From Rhodospirillales bacterium (lineage in GTDB: Bacteria > Pseudomonadota > Alphaproteobacteria > Kiloniellales > JAKSDN01), in the NCBI GenBank assembly GCA_029859805.1, contig JAOUCL010000014.1, positions 1 to 36,852 on the forward strand: DNA of 36,852 nucleotides, written 5' to 3'. Each line of letters starts with the position of its first letter. Within the stretch, counting starts at the first letter, position 1. The notes under the pieces are model-generated. The model did not search any database and was not told where the DNA came from. It saw nothing but the letters and a program-made list of their open reading frames with translations. Of this stretch, positions 20,655 through 30,704 are shown piece by piece. A program made the position numbers and the translations under genes.

Positions 20655-23600
20655 ATGTCGCATGCAGATTTCGTTCACCTGAGGGTCCATTCGGCGTACT
20701 CCCTGTCCGAGGGCGCGATCCGGATTGGGGACTTGGTCGCGCTGTGCCGCCGGCACGCCATGCCAGCGGTGGCGGTGGCGGACAGCGGCAACCTGTTCGG
20801 CGCACTCGAGTTCTCCTCCGCGGCGGCGGCTGCCGGCATCCAGCCGATCATCGGCTGCCAACTGGACCTCGCCCGCAGCGATCCGGCGGCGCAGAACGGG
20901 GCCAGACCGGCGCCGGACCAGCTGGTCCTCCTGGTGCAGAACGAGACCGGCTACCGCAACCTGCTTCAGCTGGTCAGCCGGGCCTATCTGGCCGGCGAAC
21001 CCGGCGAGGCCGCGGAGCTGGAGCTGACGGCCTTCGAAGGCCGCAGCGACGGCCTCATTGCGCTCACTGGTGGGCCGCGGGGGGCGGTCGGCCGCTTCCT
21101 TCGCGAGCGACGGGACGAATGGGCGGAGGGCATGCTGCTGACCCTGGCCCGGCTGTTCCCCGGGAGGCTCTACGTCGAGATTCAACGACACGGCCTGCCC
21201 GAAGAAGGGGAGATCGAGGGGCGGCTGGTCGACCTCGCATACAAGCACGAGCTGCCGCTGGTCGCCACCAACGAGGCCTTCTTCACCGAGGCCGAGATCT
21301 ACGAAGCGCACGACGCGCTGCTGTGTATCGCCGAGGGCGCCTACGTGGCGCAGGGCGAGCGGCGGCGCTTGACGCCCGAGCACCGCTTCAAGTCGGCCGA
21401 GGAGATGCGCCGGCTCTTCGACGACCTGCCCGAGGCGGTGGACAACACGCTGGTCATCGCCCGCCGCTGTGCCTTCCATCCCGAGCCGGTCGCCCCCATC
21501 CTGCCCGTCTTTCCGACCGGCGAGGGACGCAGCGAGGCCGAGGAACTGCGCGCCCAGGCCCGGGCCGGCCTCGAGGAGCGCCTGGCGGACCAGGCCTGTA
21601 GCCCGGGCCTCGACGAGGCCGCCCGCGCGGCCAAGGAAAAAGGCTACCGCGACCGGCTGGACTACGAGCTCGGGATGATCGAGCAGATGGGCTTCCCGGG
21701 CTACTTCCTGATCGTCGCCGACTTCATAAAGTGGGCTAAGAAACAGGGCATTCCGGTTGGGCCGGGGCGCGGCTCGGGCGCCGGTTCGGTGGTCGCCTGG
21801 GCCCTCACCATCACGGACCTGGATCCGCTGCGCTGGGGTCTCCTGTTCGAGCGCTTCCTCAATCCCGAGCGCGTGTCGATGCCGGACTTCGACATCGATT
21901 TCTGCCAGGACCGGCGCGACGAGGTGATCCGCTACGTCCAGGACAAGTATGGCCACGACCGAGTGGCGCAGATCATTACCTTCGGCAAGCTGCAGGCCCG
22001 CGCCGTGCTGCGCGACGTGGGCCGGGTGCTGCAGATGCCCTATCCGCAGGTCGATCGGATCTGCAAGCTGGTGCCCAACAACCCGGCCAGCCCGGTCACT
22101 CTGCAGCAGGCGATCGACGGCGAGCCGGCGCTGCAGGAAATGCGCGCCGAGGATCAGGCGGTCGCCCGTTTGATCGACATCGCGCTCAAGCTGGAAGGGC
22201 TCTACCGCCACGCCTCGACCCACGCCGCCGGCGTCGTGATCGGCGACCAGCCGCTCGACCAGCTGGTACCGCTCTACCGTGACCCGCGTTCCGAGATGCC
22301 GGTCACCCAGTTCAACATGAAGTTCGTCGAGCAGGCGGGGCTGGTGAAGTTCGACTTCCTTGGCCTGAAGACGCTCACCGTGCTGGCCCGGGCGCGCGAG
22401 CTGATCCGCGCGCACCAGCCGGACTTCGACCTCGAGGACATACCGCTCGACGACGCAAAGACTTACGAAATGCTGGGCCGGGCGGAAACGGTCGGCGTGT
22501 TCCAATTGGAGTCCTCGGGCATGCGCGACGTGCTGCGCCGCCTCAAGGCCGACCGCTTCGAGGACATCATCGCTGTCGTGGCACTGTACCGGCCCGGCCC
22601 GATGGACAACATCCCCAGCTATATCAACCGCAAACACGGCGAATTGCCGGACTACCTCTATCCGACCCTGGAAGGGATCCTGAAGGAGACCTTCGGGATC
22701 ATGATCTACCAGGAACAGGTCATGCAGATCGCCCAGGAACTGGCAGGCTACAGCTTAGGCGGCGCCGACCTCCTACGACGGGCCATGGGCAAGAAGATCA
22801 AGTCGGAGATGGAGGCCCAGCGCAAGAGCTTCGTCGAGGGCGCCGTGGCGCGCAGCGTGCCCGAAGCCAAGGCCGTGGAAATCTTCGAGCAGGTCAACAA
22901 GTTCGCCGGCTACGGCTTCAACAAGAGCCATGCCGCCGCCTACGCCATGGTCGCCTACCAGACGGCTTATCTCAAGGCCAACCACCCGGTGGAGTTCCTC
23001 GCCGCTTCGATGACCTACGACATGGGCAATACCGACAAGCTCAACGTCTTCCGTCAGGAGCTCGACCGACTGGGGGTTCCCTTGCTGCCACCCGACGTCA
23101 ACGCTTCGCAGGCGGATTTCGGGGTCGAGCGACGGCCCCACGGCAGTCCGGCGATCCGCTATGCTTTGGCGGCGGTCAAGAACGTCGGCGCCGCCGCCAT
23201 GGCGGCCCTGGTGGCCGAGCGCGAGGCCGGCGGTCTCTTCAAGGACCTGGGCGATCTGGCCGGGCGTCTGGACAACCGCGTCGTGAACAAGCGGCAGGTG
23301 GAGAATTTGGCCTGCGCCGGCGCCTTCGATGGTCTCTGCGGCAACCGGCGCCAAGTCTTCGAGGGGGCCGAAACCTTGATTCGCCACGCCGCGGCCGCGG
23401 CCAGCGAACGGGAGTCCGCGCAGGTCAACCTGTTCGGCGGAGATGCGGCGGAGCAGCATGCGCGGCTTGCCCTCCCCGAGGTCGAGGACTGGCCGGCCGT
23501 GGAACGGCTGCGCCACGAGTTCGAGGCCATCGGATTCTACCTCTCGGCCCACCCCTTGGACGCCTACGGCGGTACCCTGGGGCGCCTGCGCGTGACCAGC

Positions 23601-24128
23601 TATGCAGAGCTGTCGGCCCGGTCGGGGACGGATTCCGGTCGAAAAAGGCTGGCCGGTATCGTGATCGGCAAGCAGGAGCGCACCTCGCGCCAGGGCAACC
23701 GTTTCGCTTTTGTGCAGCTCTCGGATACCAGCGGCATGTTCGAGATCATCGTGTTCTCGGAACTGCTTGCAGGGGCTCGCGACCTGCTGGACAGCGGCCA
23801 GCCGTTGCTTGTCACGGTCAGTCTCGACCGCAGGGACAACGGCGAGGCCCCGCGGCTGACGGCACAGGAGATCGCGCCCCTGGACCAAGCGGTGGCCCAG
23901 GCCGGTACGGACCTCAAGCTCTTTCTGAGCGATCCGGCGCCGCTCGACAGTCTCAAGGCGGTGCTGAGGCGCGAGGCGGTGGCTGGCGGGCGCGGCCGTG
24001 TCGCCCTGGTTCTCGGCCTCGACGGCGGGCGGGAGGTGGAAATGGAGCTGCCCGGGGGCTACCGGCTCTCGGCCCAGGTGCGCCAGGCGATCAAGGCGAT
24101 CCCGGGCGTCGTGGTTCAGGAGATTTGA
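20655..24128 (+). CDS. dnaE: DNA polymerase III subunit alpha
   Basis: 1157 aa; FVHLRVHSAYSLSEGAIRI (PHP), GPGRGSGAGSVVAWAL, SMPDFDIDFCQDRRDEVIRYV, GYGFNKSHAAAYAMVAYQTAYLKANHPVEF, OB-fold C-terminus. Confidence 0.97.
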   Translation: MSHADFVHLRVHSAYSLSEGAIRIGDLVALCRRHAMPAVAVADSGNLFGALEFSSAAAAAGIQPIIGCQLDLARSDPAAQNGARPAPDQLVLLVQNETGYRNLLQLVSRAYLAGEPGEAAELELTAFEGRSDGLIALTGGPRGAVGRFLRERRDEWAEGMLLTLARLFPGRLYVEIQRHGLPEEGEIEGRLVDLAYKHELPLVATNEAFFTEAEIYEAHDALLCIAEGAYVAQGERRRLTPEHRFKSAEEMRRLFDDLPEAVDNTLVIARRCAFHPEPVAPILPVFPTGEGRSEAEELRAQARAGLEERLADQACSPGLDEAARAAKEKGYRDRLDYELGMIEQMGFPGYFLIVADFIKWAKKQGIPVGPGRGSGAGSVVAWALTITDLDPLRWGLLFERFLNPERVSMPDFDIDFCQDRRDEVIRYVQDKYGHDRVAQIITFGKLQARAVLRDVGRVLQMPYPQVDRICKLVPNNPASPVTLQQAIDGEPALQEMRAEDQAVARLIDIALKLEGLYRHASTHAAGVVIGDQPLDQLVPLYRDPRSEMPVTQFNMKFVEQAGLVKFDFLGLKTLTVLARARELIRAHQPDFDLEDIPLDDAKTYEMLGRAETVGVFQLESSGMRDVLRRLKADRFEDIIAVVALYRPGPMDNIPSYINRKHGELPDYLYPTLEGILKETFGIMIYQEQVMQIAQELAGYSLGGADLLRRAMGKKIKSEMEAQRKSFVEGAVARSVPEAKAVEIFEQVNKFAGYGFNKSHAAAYAMVAYQTAYLKANHPVEFLAASMTYDMGNTDKLNVFRQELDRLGVPLLPPDVNASQADFGVERRPHGSPAIRYALAAVKNVGAAAMAALVAEREAGGLFKDLGDLAGRLDNRVVNKRQVENLACAGAFDGLCGNRRQVFEGAETLIRHAAAAASERESAQVNLFGGDAAEQHARLALPEVEDWPAVERLRHEFEAIGFYLSAHPLDAYGGTLGRLRVTSYAELSARSGTDSGRKRLAGIVIGKQERTSRQGNRFAFVQLSDTSGMFEIIVFSELLAGARDLLDSGQPLLVTVSLDRRDNGEAPRLTAQEIAPLDQAVAQAGTDLKLFLSDPAPLDSLKAVLRREAVAGGRGRVALVLGLDGGREVEMELPGGYRLSAQVRQAIKAIPGVVVQEI

Positions 24129-24159
24129 CCGGCAAAAGGCTGAAATATCCGGATTTTCC

Positions 24160-24188
24160 TTGCAATTTTCAGGATCTGCCTTTATCTA
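24160..24188 (+). promoter_or_regulatory. Candidate sigma-70-type promoter for rpsB
   Basis: TTGCAA (24160-24165), 17-nt spacer, TATCTA (24183-24188), in the dnaE-rpsB gap. Confidence 0.5.
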
Positions 24189-24313
24189 GCGGCACACTTG
24201 AATTTCGCACGCGGGCCATGTGGCTATCGGGGGAGACATCCTCGAGCGTCGCTCCGGTGTCCGGCTCAGCCGGATCATCCGCCCGCGGAGGCTAAACCGG
24301 AAAAGAGGGAAAT

Positions 24314-25387
24314 ATGGCGCTGCCGAGCTTCTCCATGCGCCAGCTTCTGGAAGCTGGCGTTCACTTTGGACACACCACCCGCCGCTGGAACCCGAGGATG
24401 TCGCCTTACATCTTCGGCGTGCGGAACGGCGTTCACATCATCGACCTCGAGCAGACGGTGCCCCTGTTGCACCAAGCGCTCAACTTGGTCCGCGAAGTGG
24501 TGGCCGGGGGCGGTCGAGTGCTGTTCGTCGGCACCAAACGCCAGGCCAGCGAGAAGATCGCCGAGTCCGCCAAGAAATGCGGCCAGTACTACGTGAATCA
24601 CCGCTGGCTAGGCGGCATGCTGACGAATTGGAAAACCATCTCCAATTCGATCAAGCGGCTGCGTGACGTCGATGAGCGCCTAGTGGAAGAAAACACGGGC
24701 CTGACCAAGAAGGAGATCCTGAACCTGACCCGCGAGCGGGACAAGCTGGAACGCGCCCTCGGCGGGATCAAGGAAATGGGCGGATTGCCGAACGTGCTCG
24801 TCGTGATTGATACGAACAAGGAGCACATCGCCGTGGCCGAAGCCCGCAAATTGGGGATTCCCGTGGTTGCCGTGCTGGACTCCAACTCCGATCCCCTCGG
24901 CATAGACCATCCCATTCCGGGCAACGACGACGCCATCCGGGCGATCAGCCTCTACTGCGACTTGGTCGCCGACGCGGTGCTCGACGGAATTCAGGAGGAG
25001 CTCACCGCACGCGGCACCGATGTGGGTGAGGCCGAAGAGGCGCCCAGGGAAAGCCTTCCGGAGGAGACCGTAGCCGAAGAGCCGGCCCCAGAGGAGAAAG
25101 CCGGAGAGCCGGCGCCAGATCAGACAGCCGAAGAGCCTGCCGCGGAGGAGAAAGCCGAAGAGCCGGCTGCCGAAGGGCGCGAGGCCGCAGAGGCCGAATC
25201 GCCGCTGGCCGTTAAATCCGAGCCGGCCGAGGTTCCGCAAGCCGAGCCCGCCGAGGCCGAAGGCACGGAGGACAAGACAGATGACCCGAAGGCTACGGAG
25301 CCGAGTGGTGAAGCGTCCGCCGAAGGGAGTGAAGGTGGGCCCGATTCCGAGACCGCGCCGGCCAAAGCGGCCGCGGCAAGTGCCTGA
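24314..25387 (+). CDS. rpsB: 30S ribosomal protein S2 with a long acidic C-terminal extension
   Basis: [45 protein letters not shown]; 357 aa, with roughly the last 115 aa A/E/P-rich. Confidence 0.96.
   Translation: MALPSFSMRQLLEAGVHFGHTTRRWNPRMSPYIFGVRNGVHIIDLEQTVPLLHQALNLVREVVAGGGRVLFVGTKRQASEKIAESAKKCGQYYVNHRWLGGMLTNWKTISNSIKRLRDVDERLVEENTGLTKKEILNLTRERDKLERALGGIKEMGGLPNVLVVIDTNKEHIAVAEARKLGIPVVAVLDSNSDPLGIDHPIPGNDDAIRAISLYCDLVADAVLDGIQEELTARGTDVGEAEEAPRESLPEETVAEEPAPEEKAGEPAPDQTAEEPAAEEKAEEPAAEGREAAEAESPLAVKSEPAEVPQAEPAEAEGTEDKTDDPKATEPSGEASAEGSEGGPDSETAPAKAAAASA
25079..25186 (+). repeat. Four in-frame 27-bp imperfect tandem units in the rpsB tail
   Basis: EPAPEEKAG / EPAPDQTAE / EPAAEEKAE / EPAAEGREA. 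Confidence 0.75.
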
Positions 25388-25481
25388 CCGGGATCGTTCG
25401 GGGGAGCGTGATTGCGCCTTGTGTCTAGTTCTTGTTTGACCACCAACGAGTTGTAACGTTTTTCTAATGTAAAGGTGAGAT

Positions 25482-26408
25482 ATGCCCGAGATCACGGCTG
25501 CGCTGGTCAAGGAGCTGCGCGAGAAGACCGGCGCCGGCATGATGGACTGCAAGAAGGCGTTGACGGAAAACGCCGGCGATCTGGAAACCGCGGTCGACTG
25601 GCTGCGCAAGAAAGGTCTGGCCGCGGCCGCCAAGAAGGCGGGCCGGGTCGCCGCAGAGGGCTTGATCGGACTGGCGACCGAGGGCACCCGCGGTGCGCTC
25701 GTGGAGGTCAACTCCGAGACCGACTTCGTGGCGCGGAACGACAAGTTTCAGAGCTTCGTCGGCCAGGTCGCGGCCCTGGCCCTCGAGGCCGGCGGCGACC
25801 TGGAGGCCTTGAAGGCCGCGGCCTATCCGGGCACGGGACGGACGGTCGACGAAGAGCTGACCCAGCTGATATCGGTGATCGGCGAGAACCTGAACCTGCG
25901 CCGCATCGCCGCAGCGTCGGTCCGGGAGGGCGTAGTCGCGTCCTATGTTCACAATCAGGCGGCGCCTGGCCTCGGCAAGATCGGCGTGCTCGTGGCGCTC
26001 GAATCGGGTGGCGACCAGGATCAGCTTGCCGCCCTGGGCAAGCAGCTCGCCATGCATGTGGCGGCGTCCGCGCCACAGGCCATCGACAGCGGCAATGTCG
26101 ACCCGGCGGCCTTGGAGCGCGAGCGCGACGTGCTGGCCGAGCAGGCGCGGGCTTCGGGCAAGCCGGAGGAGATCATCGCCAAGATGGTCGAGGGCCGGTT
26201 GCGCAAGTACTACGAAGAGGTCTGTCTACTCGAACAGACCTTCGTCATCGACGGCGAAACGAAGGTGCGCAAGGTACTCGACAACGCAAGCACGGACCTC
26301 GGGACGGCGGTGACGGTGAACGCGTTCTACCGCTTTCAGTTGGGTGAGGGGATCGATCGGGGGCCCGAGGACTTCGCCGGTGAAGTCGCGGCCCAGCTCG
26401 GCCAATAA
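25482..26408 (+). CDS. tsf: Elongation factor Ts
   Basis: [66 protein letters not shown]. Confidence 0.98.
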   Translation: MPEITAALVKELREKTGAGMMDCKKALTENAGDLETAVDWLRKKGLAAAAKKAGRVAAEGLIGLATEGTRGALVEVNSETDFVARNDKFQSFVGQVAALALEAGGDLEALKAAAYPGTGRTVDEELTQLISVIGENLNLRRIAAASVREGVVASYVHNQAAPGLGKIGVLVALESGGDQDQLAALGKQLAMHVAASAPQAIDSGNVDPAALERERDVLAEQARASGKPEEIIAKMVEGRLRKYYEEVCLLEQTFVIDGETKVRKVLDNASTDLGTAVTVNAFYRFQLGEGIDRGPEDFAGEVAAQLGQ

Positions 26409-26426
26409 GGGGCTGGCCACCGCGAT

Positions 26427-26456
26427 TGCTTTCTGGGGCGACGATGCCCTAAATAT
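26427..26456 (+). promoter_or_regulatory. Candidate promoter for pyrH-frr and downstream genes
   Basis: TTGCTT (26427-26432), 18-nt spacer, TAAATA (26451-26456), in the tsf-pyrH gap. Confidence 0.4.
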
Positions 26457-26542
26457 GTGTATCATGCAGCCCCGCTGGCGGCCGGCACCGCCGGTCCGGC
26501 ACCCTTGAAGCGGAGGGCAGGGAGGCCAGACCGATCGGTTCC

Positions 26543-27268
26543 ATGGATGACGCGCCGCAATACAATCGGGTGCTGCTGAAGATCTCCGGCGAGGCCCTGA
26601 TGGGCGAGCGGGAGTATGGACTGGACCCCGCAATTGTCGATCGAATCGCTGCCGATCTGCGGACGGTACACGGCCTCGGCGTGGAGGTTTGCGTGGTGGT
26701 CGGCGGGGGCAACATCTTTCGCGGCCTTTCGGGCGCGGCGACGGGCATGGAGCGGGCGACCGCCGACTACATGGGAATGCTGGCCACGGTGATAAATTCC
26801 CTGGCCATGCAGAACGCCCTGGAGAAACTGGGTGTGCCGACGCGGGTTCAATCCGCCATACCGATGGCCACCGTGGCCGAGCCCTACATCAGGCGCCGGG
26901 CGGTTCGCCATATGGAGAAGGGCCGGATCGTGATCTTCGGCGCCGGCACGGGCAACCCTTTCTTTACGACCGATACGGCGGCGGCATTGCGCGCCTCGGA
27001 AATGGGCTGCGATGCCCTTTTGAAGGGGACCAAGGTGGACGGGGTCTACGATGCGGATCCGGTCAGCGTGCCGGGCGCCAAGCGCTACGAGCGGCTGACC
27101 TATCGGCAGGTTCTGGCCGAGGACCTGGGCGTCATGGACCATTCCGCCATATCTCTGGCACGTGAAAACCACATTCCTATTCTGGTATTCTCGATCTACG
27201 AACCTGGAGCCTTTGCCGGCGTGCTTTGCGGCAAGGGACAGTATACGACGATCAACGGCGAGGACTGA
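26543..27268 (+). CDS. pyrH: UMP kinase
   Basis: [63 protein letters not shown]. Confidence 0.98.
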   Translation: MDDAPQYNRVLLKISGEALMGEREYGLDPAIVDRIAADLRTVHGLGVEVCVVVGGGNIFRGLSGAATGMERATADYMGMLATVINSLAMQNALEKLGVPTRVQSAIPMATVAEPYIRRRAVRHMEKGRIVIFGAGTGNPFFTTDTAAALRASEMGCDALLKGTKVDGVYDADPVSVPGAKRYERLTYRQVLAEDLGVMDHSAISLARENHIPILVFSIYEPGAFAGVLCGKGQYTTINGED

Positions 27269-27271
27269 ACC

Positions 27272-27829
27272 GTGGCGGATCCGGACCTGAACGACCTTAA
27301 ACGACGCATGGATGGGGCGATCGAGGCCTTGCGCCGGGAGTTTGCCGGACTGCGTACCGGCCGGGCATCGATCAGCTTGTTGGAGCCGATCACCGTCGAT
27401 GCCTATGGTGCCACCATGCCGCTCAACCAAGTTGGTACGATCGGCGTGCCCGAGCCGCGAATGATCACGGTCCAGGTTTGGGACAAATCGCTTGTCTCGG
27501 CCGTCGAGAAGGCGATTCTCAACTCCGGACTGGGGCTAAATCCCGCGACCGACGGCCAGCAGGTCCGCGTGCCCATTCCGCAACTCTCCGAGGAGCGGCG
27601 GGTCGAATTGACCAAGATCGCGGGCAAGTACGCCGAGCAGGCGCGTATCGCCGTGCGCAACGTGCGGCGGGACGGCATGGAAAACCTCAAGCATATGGAA
27701 AAAGACGGCGAGATCTCTCAGGACGAGCATCATATGTGGGGCGAGGAGGTACAGGCGCTGACCGACGAACACGTGAAACTGGTCGACGAGGTGCTGGCTC
27801 AGAAAGAAGCTGAGATCATGCAGGTCTAA
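27272..27829 (+). CDS. frr: Ribosome recycling factor
   Basis: [63 protein letters not shown]. Confidence 0.98.
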   Translation: MADPDLNDLKRRMDGAIEALRREFAGLRTGRASISLLEPITVDAYGATMPLNQVGTIGVPEPRMITVQVWDKSLVSAVEKAILNSGLGLNPATDGQQVRVPIPQLSEERRVELTKIAGKYAEQARIAVRNVRRDGMENLKHMEKDGEISQDEHHMWGEEVQALTDEHVKLVDEVLAQKEAEIMQV

Positions 27830-27832
27830 GCC

Positions 27833-28570
27833 ATGGAGGCACTGCAGCCATGTTTGGCAGGGCCGCCGCCGGCTCATGTCGCGATCATCATGGATGGCAA
27901 CGGTCGTTGGGCCGCGGCACGCGGCCTGCCGCGCACCGTCGGTCATCGGCGCGGTGCCGAGGCGGTGCGACGCGCGGTGGATTGTGCGCTCGACCTCGGC
28001 ATCGGCTACCTCACGCTCTACGGATTTTCCTCGGAGAACTGGAAGCGGCCGGCCACCGAAGTCGACGACTTGATGGGACTTATGCGCCGTTACCTGGAAA
28101 CCGACATCGAGAAGCTGCATGAGAACGGCATTCGGCTCCGTGTCATCGGTGAACGGCACAGGCTTCAGAACGACATCGTGCGGCTGATCGACGATGCCGA
28201 GGAGCGGACCCGTGACAATTGTCGCCTCAACCTCACGGTGGCGATCAGCTACGGCGGGCGCCAGGAAATCCTGTCCGCCGTCCGCCAGCTGGCAGAGGCC
28301 GTGGCGGCAGGGCGCCTCGACCCCGCGACGATCGACGAAGCCTGTTTTTCCGGTCAACTGACGACCGCCGAGGTGCCGGATCCAGACCTGGTGATCCGCA
28401 CCAGCGGGGAGCAGCGCATCAGTAATTTCCTTCTCTGGCAGTCGGCGTATAGCGAACTGGTCTTCATCGACAAGCTTTGGCCCGATTTCTCCAAGGACGA
28501 TCTCACCAATGCGATCAGTGAGTTCCAGCAACGAGATCGGCGATACGGTGCGGCGGTTGGTTCCGGTTAG
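27833..28570 (+). CDS. uppS: Isoprenyl transferase (undecaprenyl-diphosphate synthase)
   Basis: HVAIIMDGNGRWAAARGLPRTVGHRRGAEAVR; DLVIRTSGEQRISNFLLWQSAYSELVF. Confidence 0.97.
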   Translation: MEALQPCLAGPPPAHVAIIMDGNGRWAAARGLPRTVGHRRGAEAVRRAVDCALDLGIGYLTLYGFSSENWKRPATEVDDLMGLMRRYLETDIEKLHENGIRLRVIGERHRLQNDIVRLIDDAEERTRDNCRLNLTVAISYGGRQEILSAVRQLAEAVAAGRLDPATIDEACFSGQLTTAEVPDPDLVIRTSGEQRISNFLLWQSAYSELVFIDKLWPDFSKDDLTNAISEFQQRDRRYGAAVGSG

Positions 28571-29363
28571 CGCGGGCAACCTCACTCTCCGGGTCGTGTC
28601 GGCTCTGGTGCTAGGCCCTGCTGTTCTCGCGTTGATCTACCTGGGGCCGCCATATTTCGACATCCTGCTGACCGCGGTTGCCGCCATTCTGACTTGGGAG
28701 TGGTCGCGCCTCTGCAGCCATGGCGAACTCGACAGGCCGGGATATCTGGCGATTGCGGTCGTTACGGCGGCCATGGCTGCCGCCGGCCTGCGCGAGTACA
28801 TGATTGCCGGTTGGATCATAGCGGCAGGGGCCATGGCGGTTGCAGTCCTGGCAAGTCGGCAAACCGACAGGTTGCCGTTTTGGTATGTCCTCGGAATTCT
28901 CTATACTGCCTTGCCTTGTATGACCATCGTGTGGTTGCGGGAACATCCCAATCGAGGTTGGGAGATCTTATTTTGGATGCTTTTCGTGGTCTGGTCGACG
29001 GACACTGGCGCCTACGCCGCGGGACGCCTGATCGGCGGGCCGAAACTGGCCCCCGGGATCAGTCCCAACAAGACTTGGGCCGGCTTGGTGGGCGGCACCA
29101 TCGCTGCCGGGGCGGTAGGAGCTCTGGCCGGTTTGTTCCTGTTGGGCGTAAGTCCGATTACACTGGTTTGGGTGGCCGCGGGATTGGCGGTATTGTCCCA
29201 GATGGGTGATCTGTTCGAATCCAGTATTAAGCGACGCTTCGGTGCGAAGGATTCAAGCAATCTCATACCCGGACACGGCGGACTGATGGACCGATTGGAC
29301 GGGATCTTGGCTGCCGGCCCGGCGGTGGCCCTGTTGGTTTGGGTTAGGGGGGCGTCTTTATAA
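28509..29363 (+). CDS. cdsA: Phosphatidate cytidylyltransferase
   Basis: C-terminal [13 protein letters not shown]...[36 protein letters not shown] signature. Start uncertain (ATG 28509 or GTG 28548), overlapping uppS. Confidence 0.95.
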   Translation: MRSVSSSNEIGDTVRRLVPVSAGNLTLRVVSALVLGPAVLALIYLGPPYFDILLTAVAAILTWEWSRLCSHGELDRPGYLAIAVVTAAMAAAGLREYMIAGWIIAAGAMAVAVLASRQTDRLPFWYVLGILYTALPCMTIVWLREHPNRGWEILFWMLFVVWSTDTGAYAAGRLIGGPKLAPGISPNKTWAGLVGGTIAAGAVGALAGLFLLGVSPITLVWVAAGLAVLSQMGDLFESSIKRRFGAKDSSNLIPGHGGLMDRLDGILAAGPAVALLVWVRGASL

Positions 29364-29365
29364 TC

Positions 29366-30556
29366 ATGGAAGTTGCGTCTACGCAGCTGCGGCCCCTAGC
29401 GGCGCCGCGCAGGGTGACGGTTCTGGGGTCCACCGGGTCGATCGGCTGTAACACGGTGGATCTGATCGAGCGCAACCCGGAGGCCTTCGAAATCGAGGCC
29501 TTGACCGCCCATCAAAACGTGGCGTTGTTGGTCGATCAGGCTCGGCGGCTCGGCCCCAGGTTGGCGGTAATCGCCGATGAAAGCCGTTATGGTGAACTCA
29601 AGGAAGCACTGGCCGGCACCGGTATCGACGTCGCAGCCGGCCGGGAGGCGTTGGTCGAGGCGGCGGATCGGCCGGCCGACTGGGTCATGGCGGCAATCGT
29701 CGGTGCGGCCGGTCTGGCTCCGACCCTTGCGGCCGTCCGTCGTGGCGTCTCCATCGCCCTTGCCAACAAGGAAACGCTCGTCTGTGCGGGCTCCCTCATG
29801 GTGGCGGAAATCGCGCGGCATGGCGCGACCGTGCTACCGGTCGATTCGGAGCACAACGCGATCTTCCAGGTGCTCGAGACAAGGCATCCTGACGCGGTGG
29901 AGCGGATCGTCCTTACCGCCTCCGGCGGGCCATTTCGGGATCTTTCCAGAAAGGCCATGGCCGACGTGACGCCGGACCAGGCGGTGGCGCATCCGAACTG
30001 GGACATGGGCGCGAAAATATCTGTCGATTCGGCTACCATGATGAACAAGGGGTTGGAGCTGATCGAGGCACACCATCTGTTCGGGCTGCCCGAGCCACAG
30101 ATCGAGATCCTTGTTCATCCGCAATCGGTGGTCCACTCCATGGTTTCCTATATCGATGGCTCGGTATTGGCCCAGCTAGGTCAACCGGACATGCGCACGC
30201 CGATCGCCTATGCTCTGGCCTGGCCGGCACGCATGACCGCCCCGGTGGACCGGCTGGACCTGGCGGCGATCGGGCAGTTGACCTTCGAGGCCCCGGATCC
30301 CGATCGCTTTCCGGCGCTCCGATTGGCCCGGCAGGCCCTGTGCGCCGGTGGCAGCGCGCCGACCATTCTCAACGCAGCCAACGAGATCGCGGTTCAGGGA
30401 TTTCTGAGCGGAAGGATCGGATTCCTCAAAATTGCGGAAATTGTCGAACAGGCTCTCGAAGCCATTCCGGCGGCGGCCCTGAACAGCCTGGACGACGTTC
30501 AGCAGGTCGACCGGGAGGCGCGGGATCTGGCCAGCCACCTGTCCAACGGCAGTTGA
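29366..30556 (+). CDS. dxr: 1-deoxy-D-xylulose-5-phosphate reductoisomerase
   Basis: [50 protein letters not shown]. Confidence 0.97.
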   Translation: MEVASTQLRPLAAPRRVTVLGSTGSIGCNTVDLIERNPEAFEIEALTAHQNVALLVDQARRLGPRLAVIADESRYGELKEALAGTGIDVAAGREALVEAADRPADWVMAAIVGAAGLAPTLAAVRRGVSIALANKETLVCAGSLMVAEIARHGATVLPVDSEHNAIFQVLETRHPDAVERIVLTASGGPFRDLSRKAMADVTPDQAVAHPNWDMGAKISVDSATMMNKGLELIEAHHLFGLPEPQIEILVHPQSVVHSMVSYIDGSVLAQLGQPDMRTPIAYALAWPARMTAPVDRLDLAAIGQLTFEAPDPDRFPALRLARQALCAGGSAPTILNAANEIAVQGFLSGRIGFLKIAEIVEQALEAIPAAALNSLDDVQQVDREARDLASHLSNGS

Positions 30557-30562
30557 TTTCAG

Positions 30563-30608
30563 CTATCCCCTTTCAAGACATGAAATCTTATCCTATTTAA
30601 GGGGATAG
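30563..30608. repeat. Perfect 10-bp inverted repeat between dxr and rseP
   Basis: CTATCCCCTT (30563-30572) and AAGGGGATAG (30599-30608), 26-nt loop. Confidence 0.75.
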
Positions 30609-30704
30609 TTGGGTTAGAGTGCCATTACTTCCGGCCTGAGCTGCGACAATCTCAGGTTCGGTTAATGGCGTTTAATAAGAACGACGGCACGGGAAAATAA
30701 AACG

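Noticed and set aside
20634-22637. 667-aa ORF antisense to dnaE
   Set aside because: High-GC shadow ORF: low-complexity, charged, no recognisable motif, opposite a convincing dnaE frame.
25388-25481. Promoter in the rpsB-tsf gap (TTGACC at 25436)
   Set aside because: No suitable -10 at 16-18 nt spacing; could not be supported.
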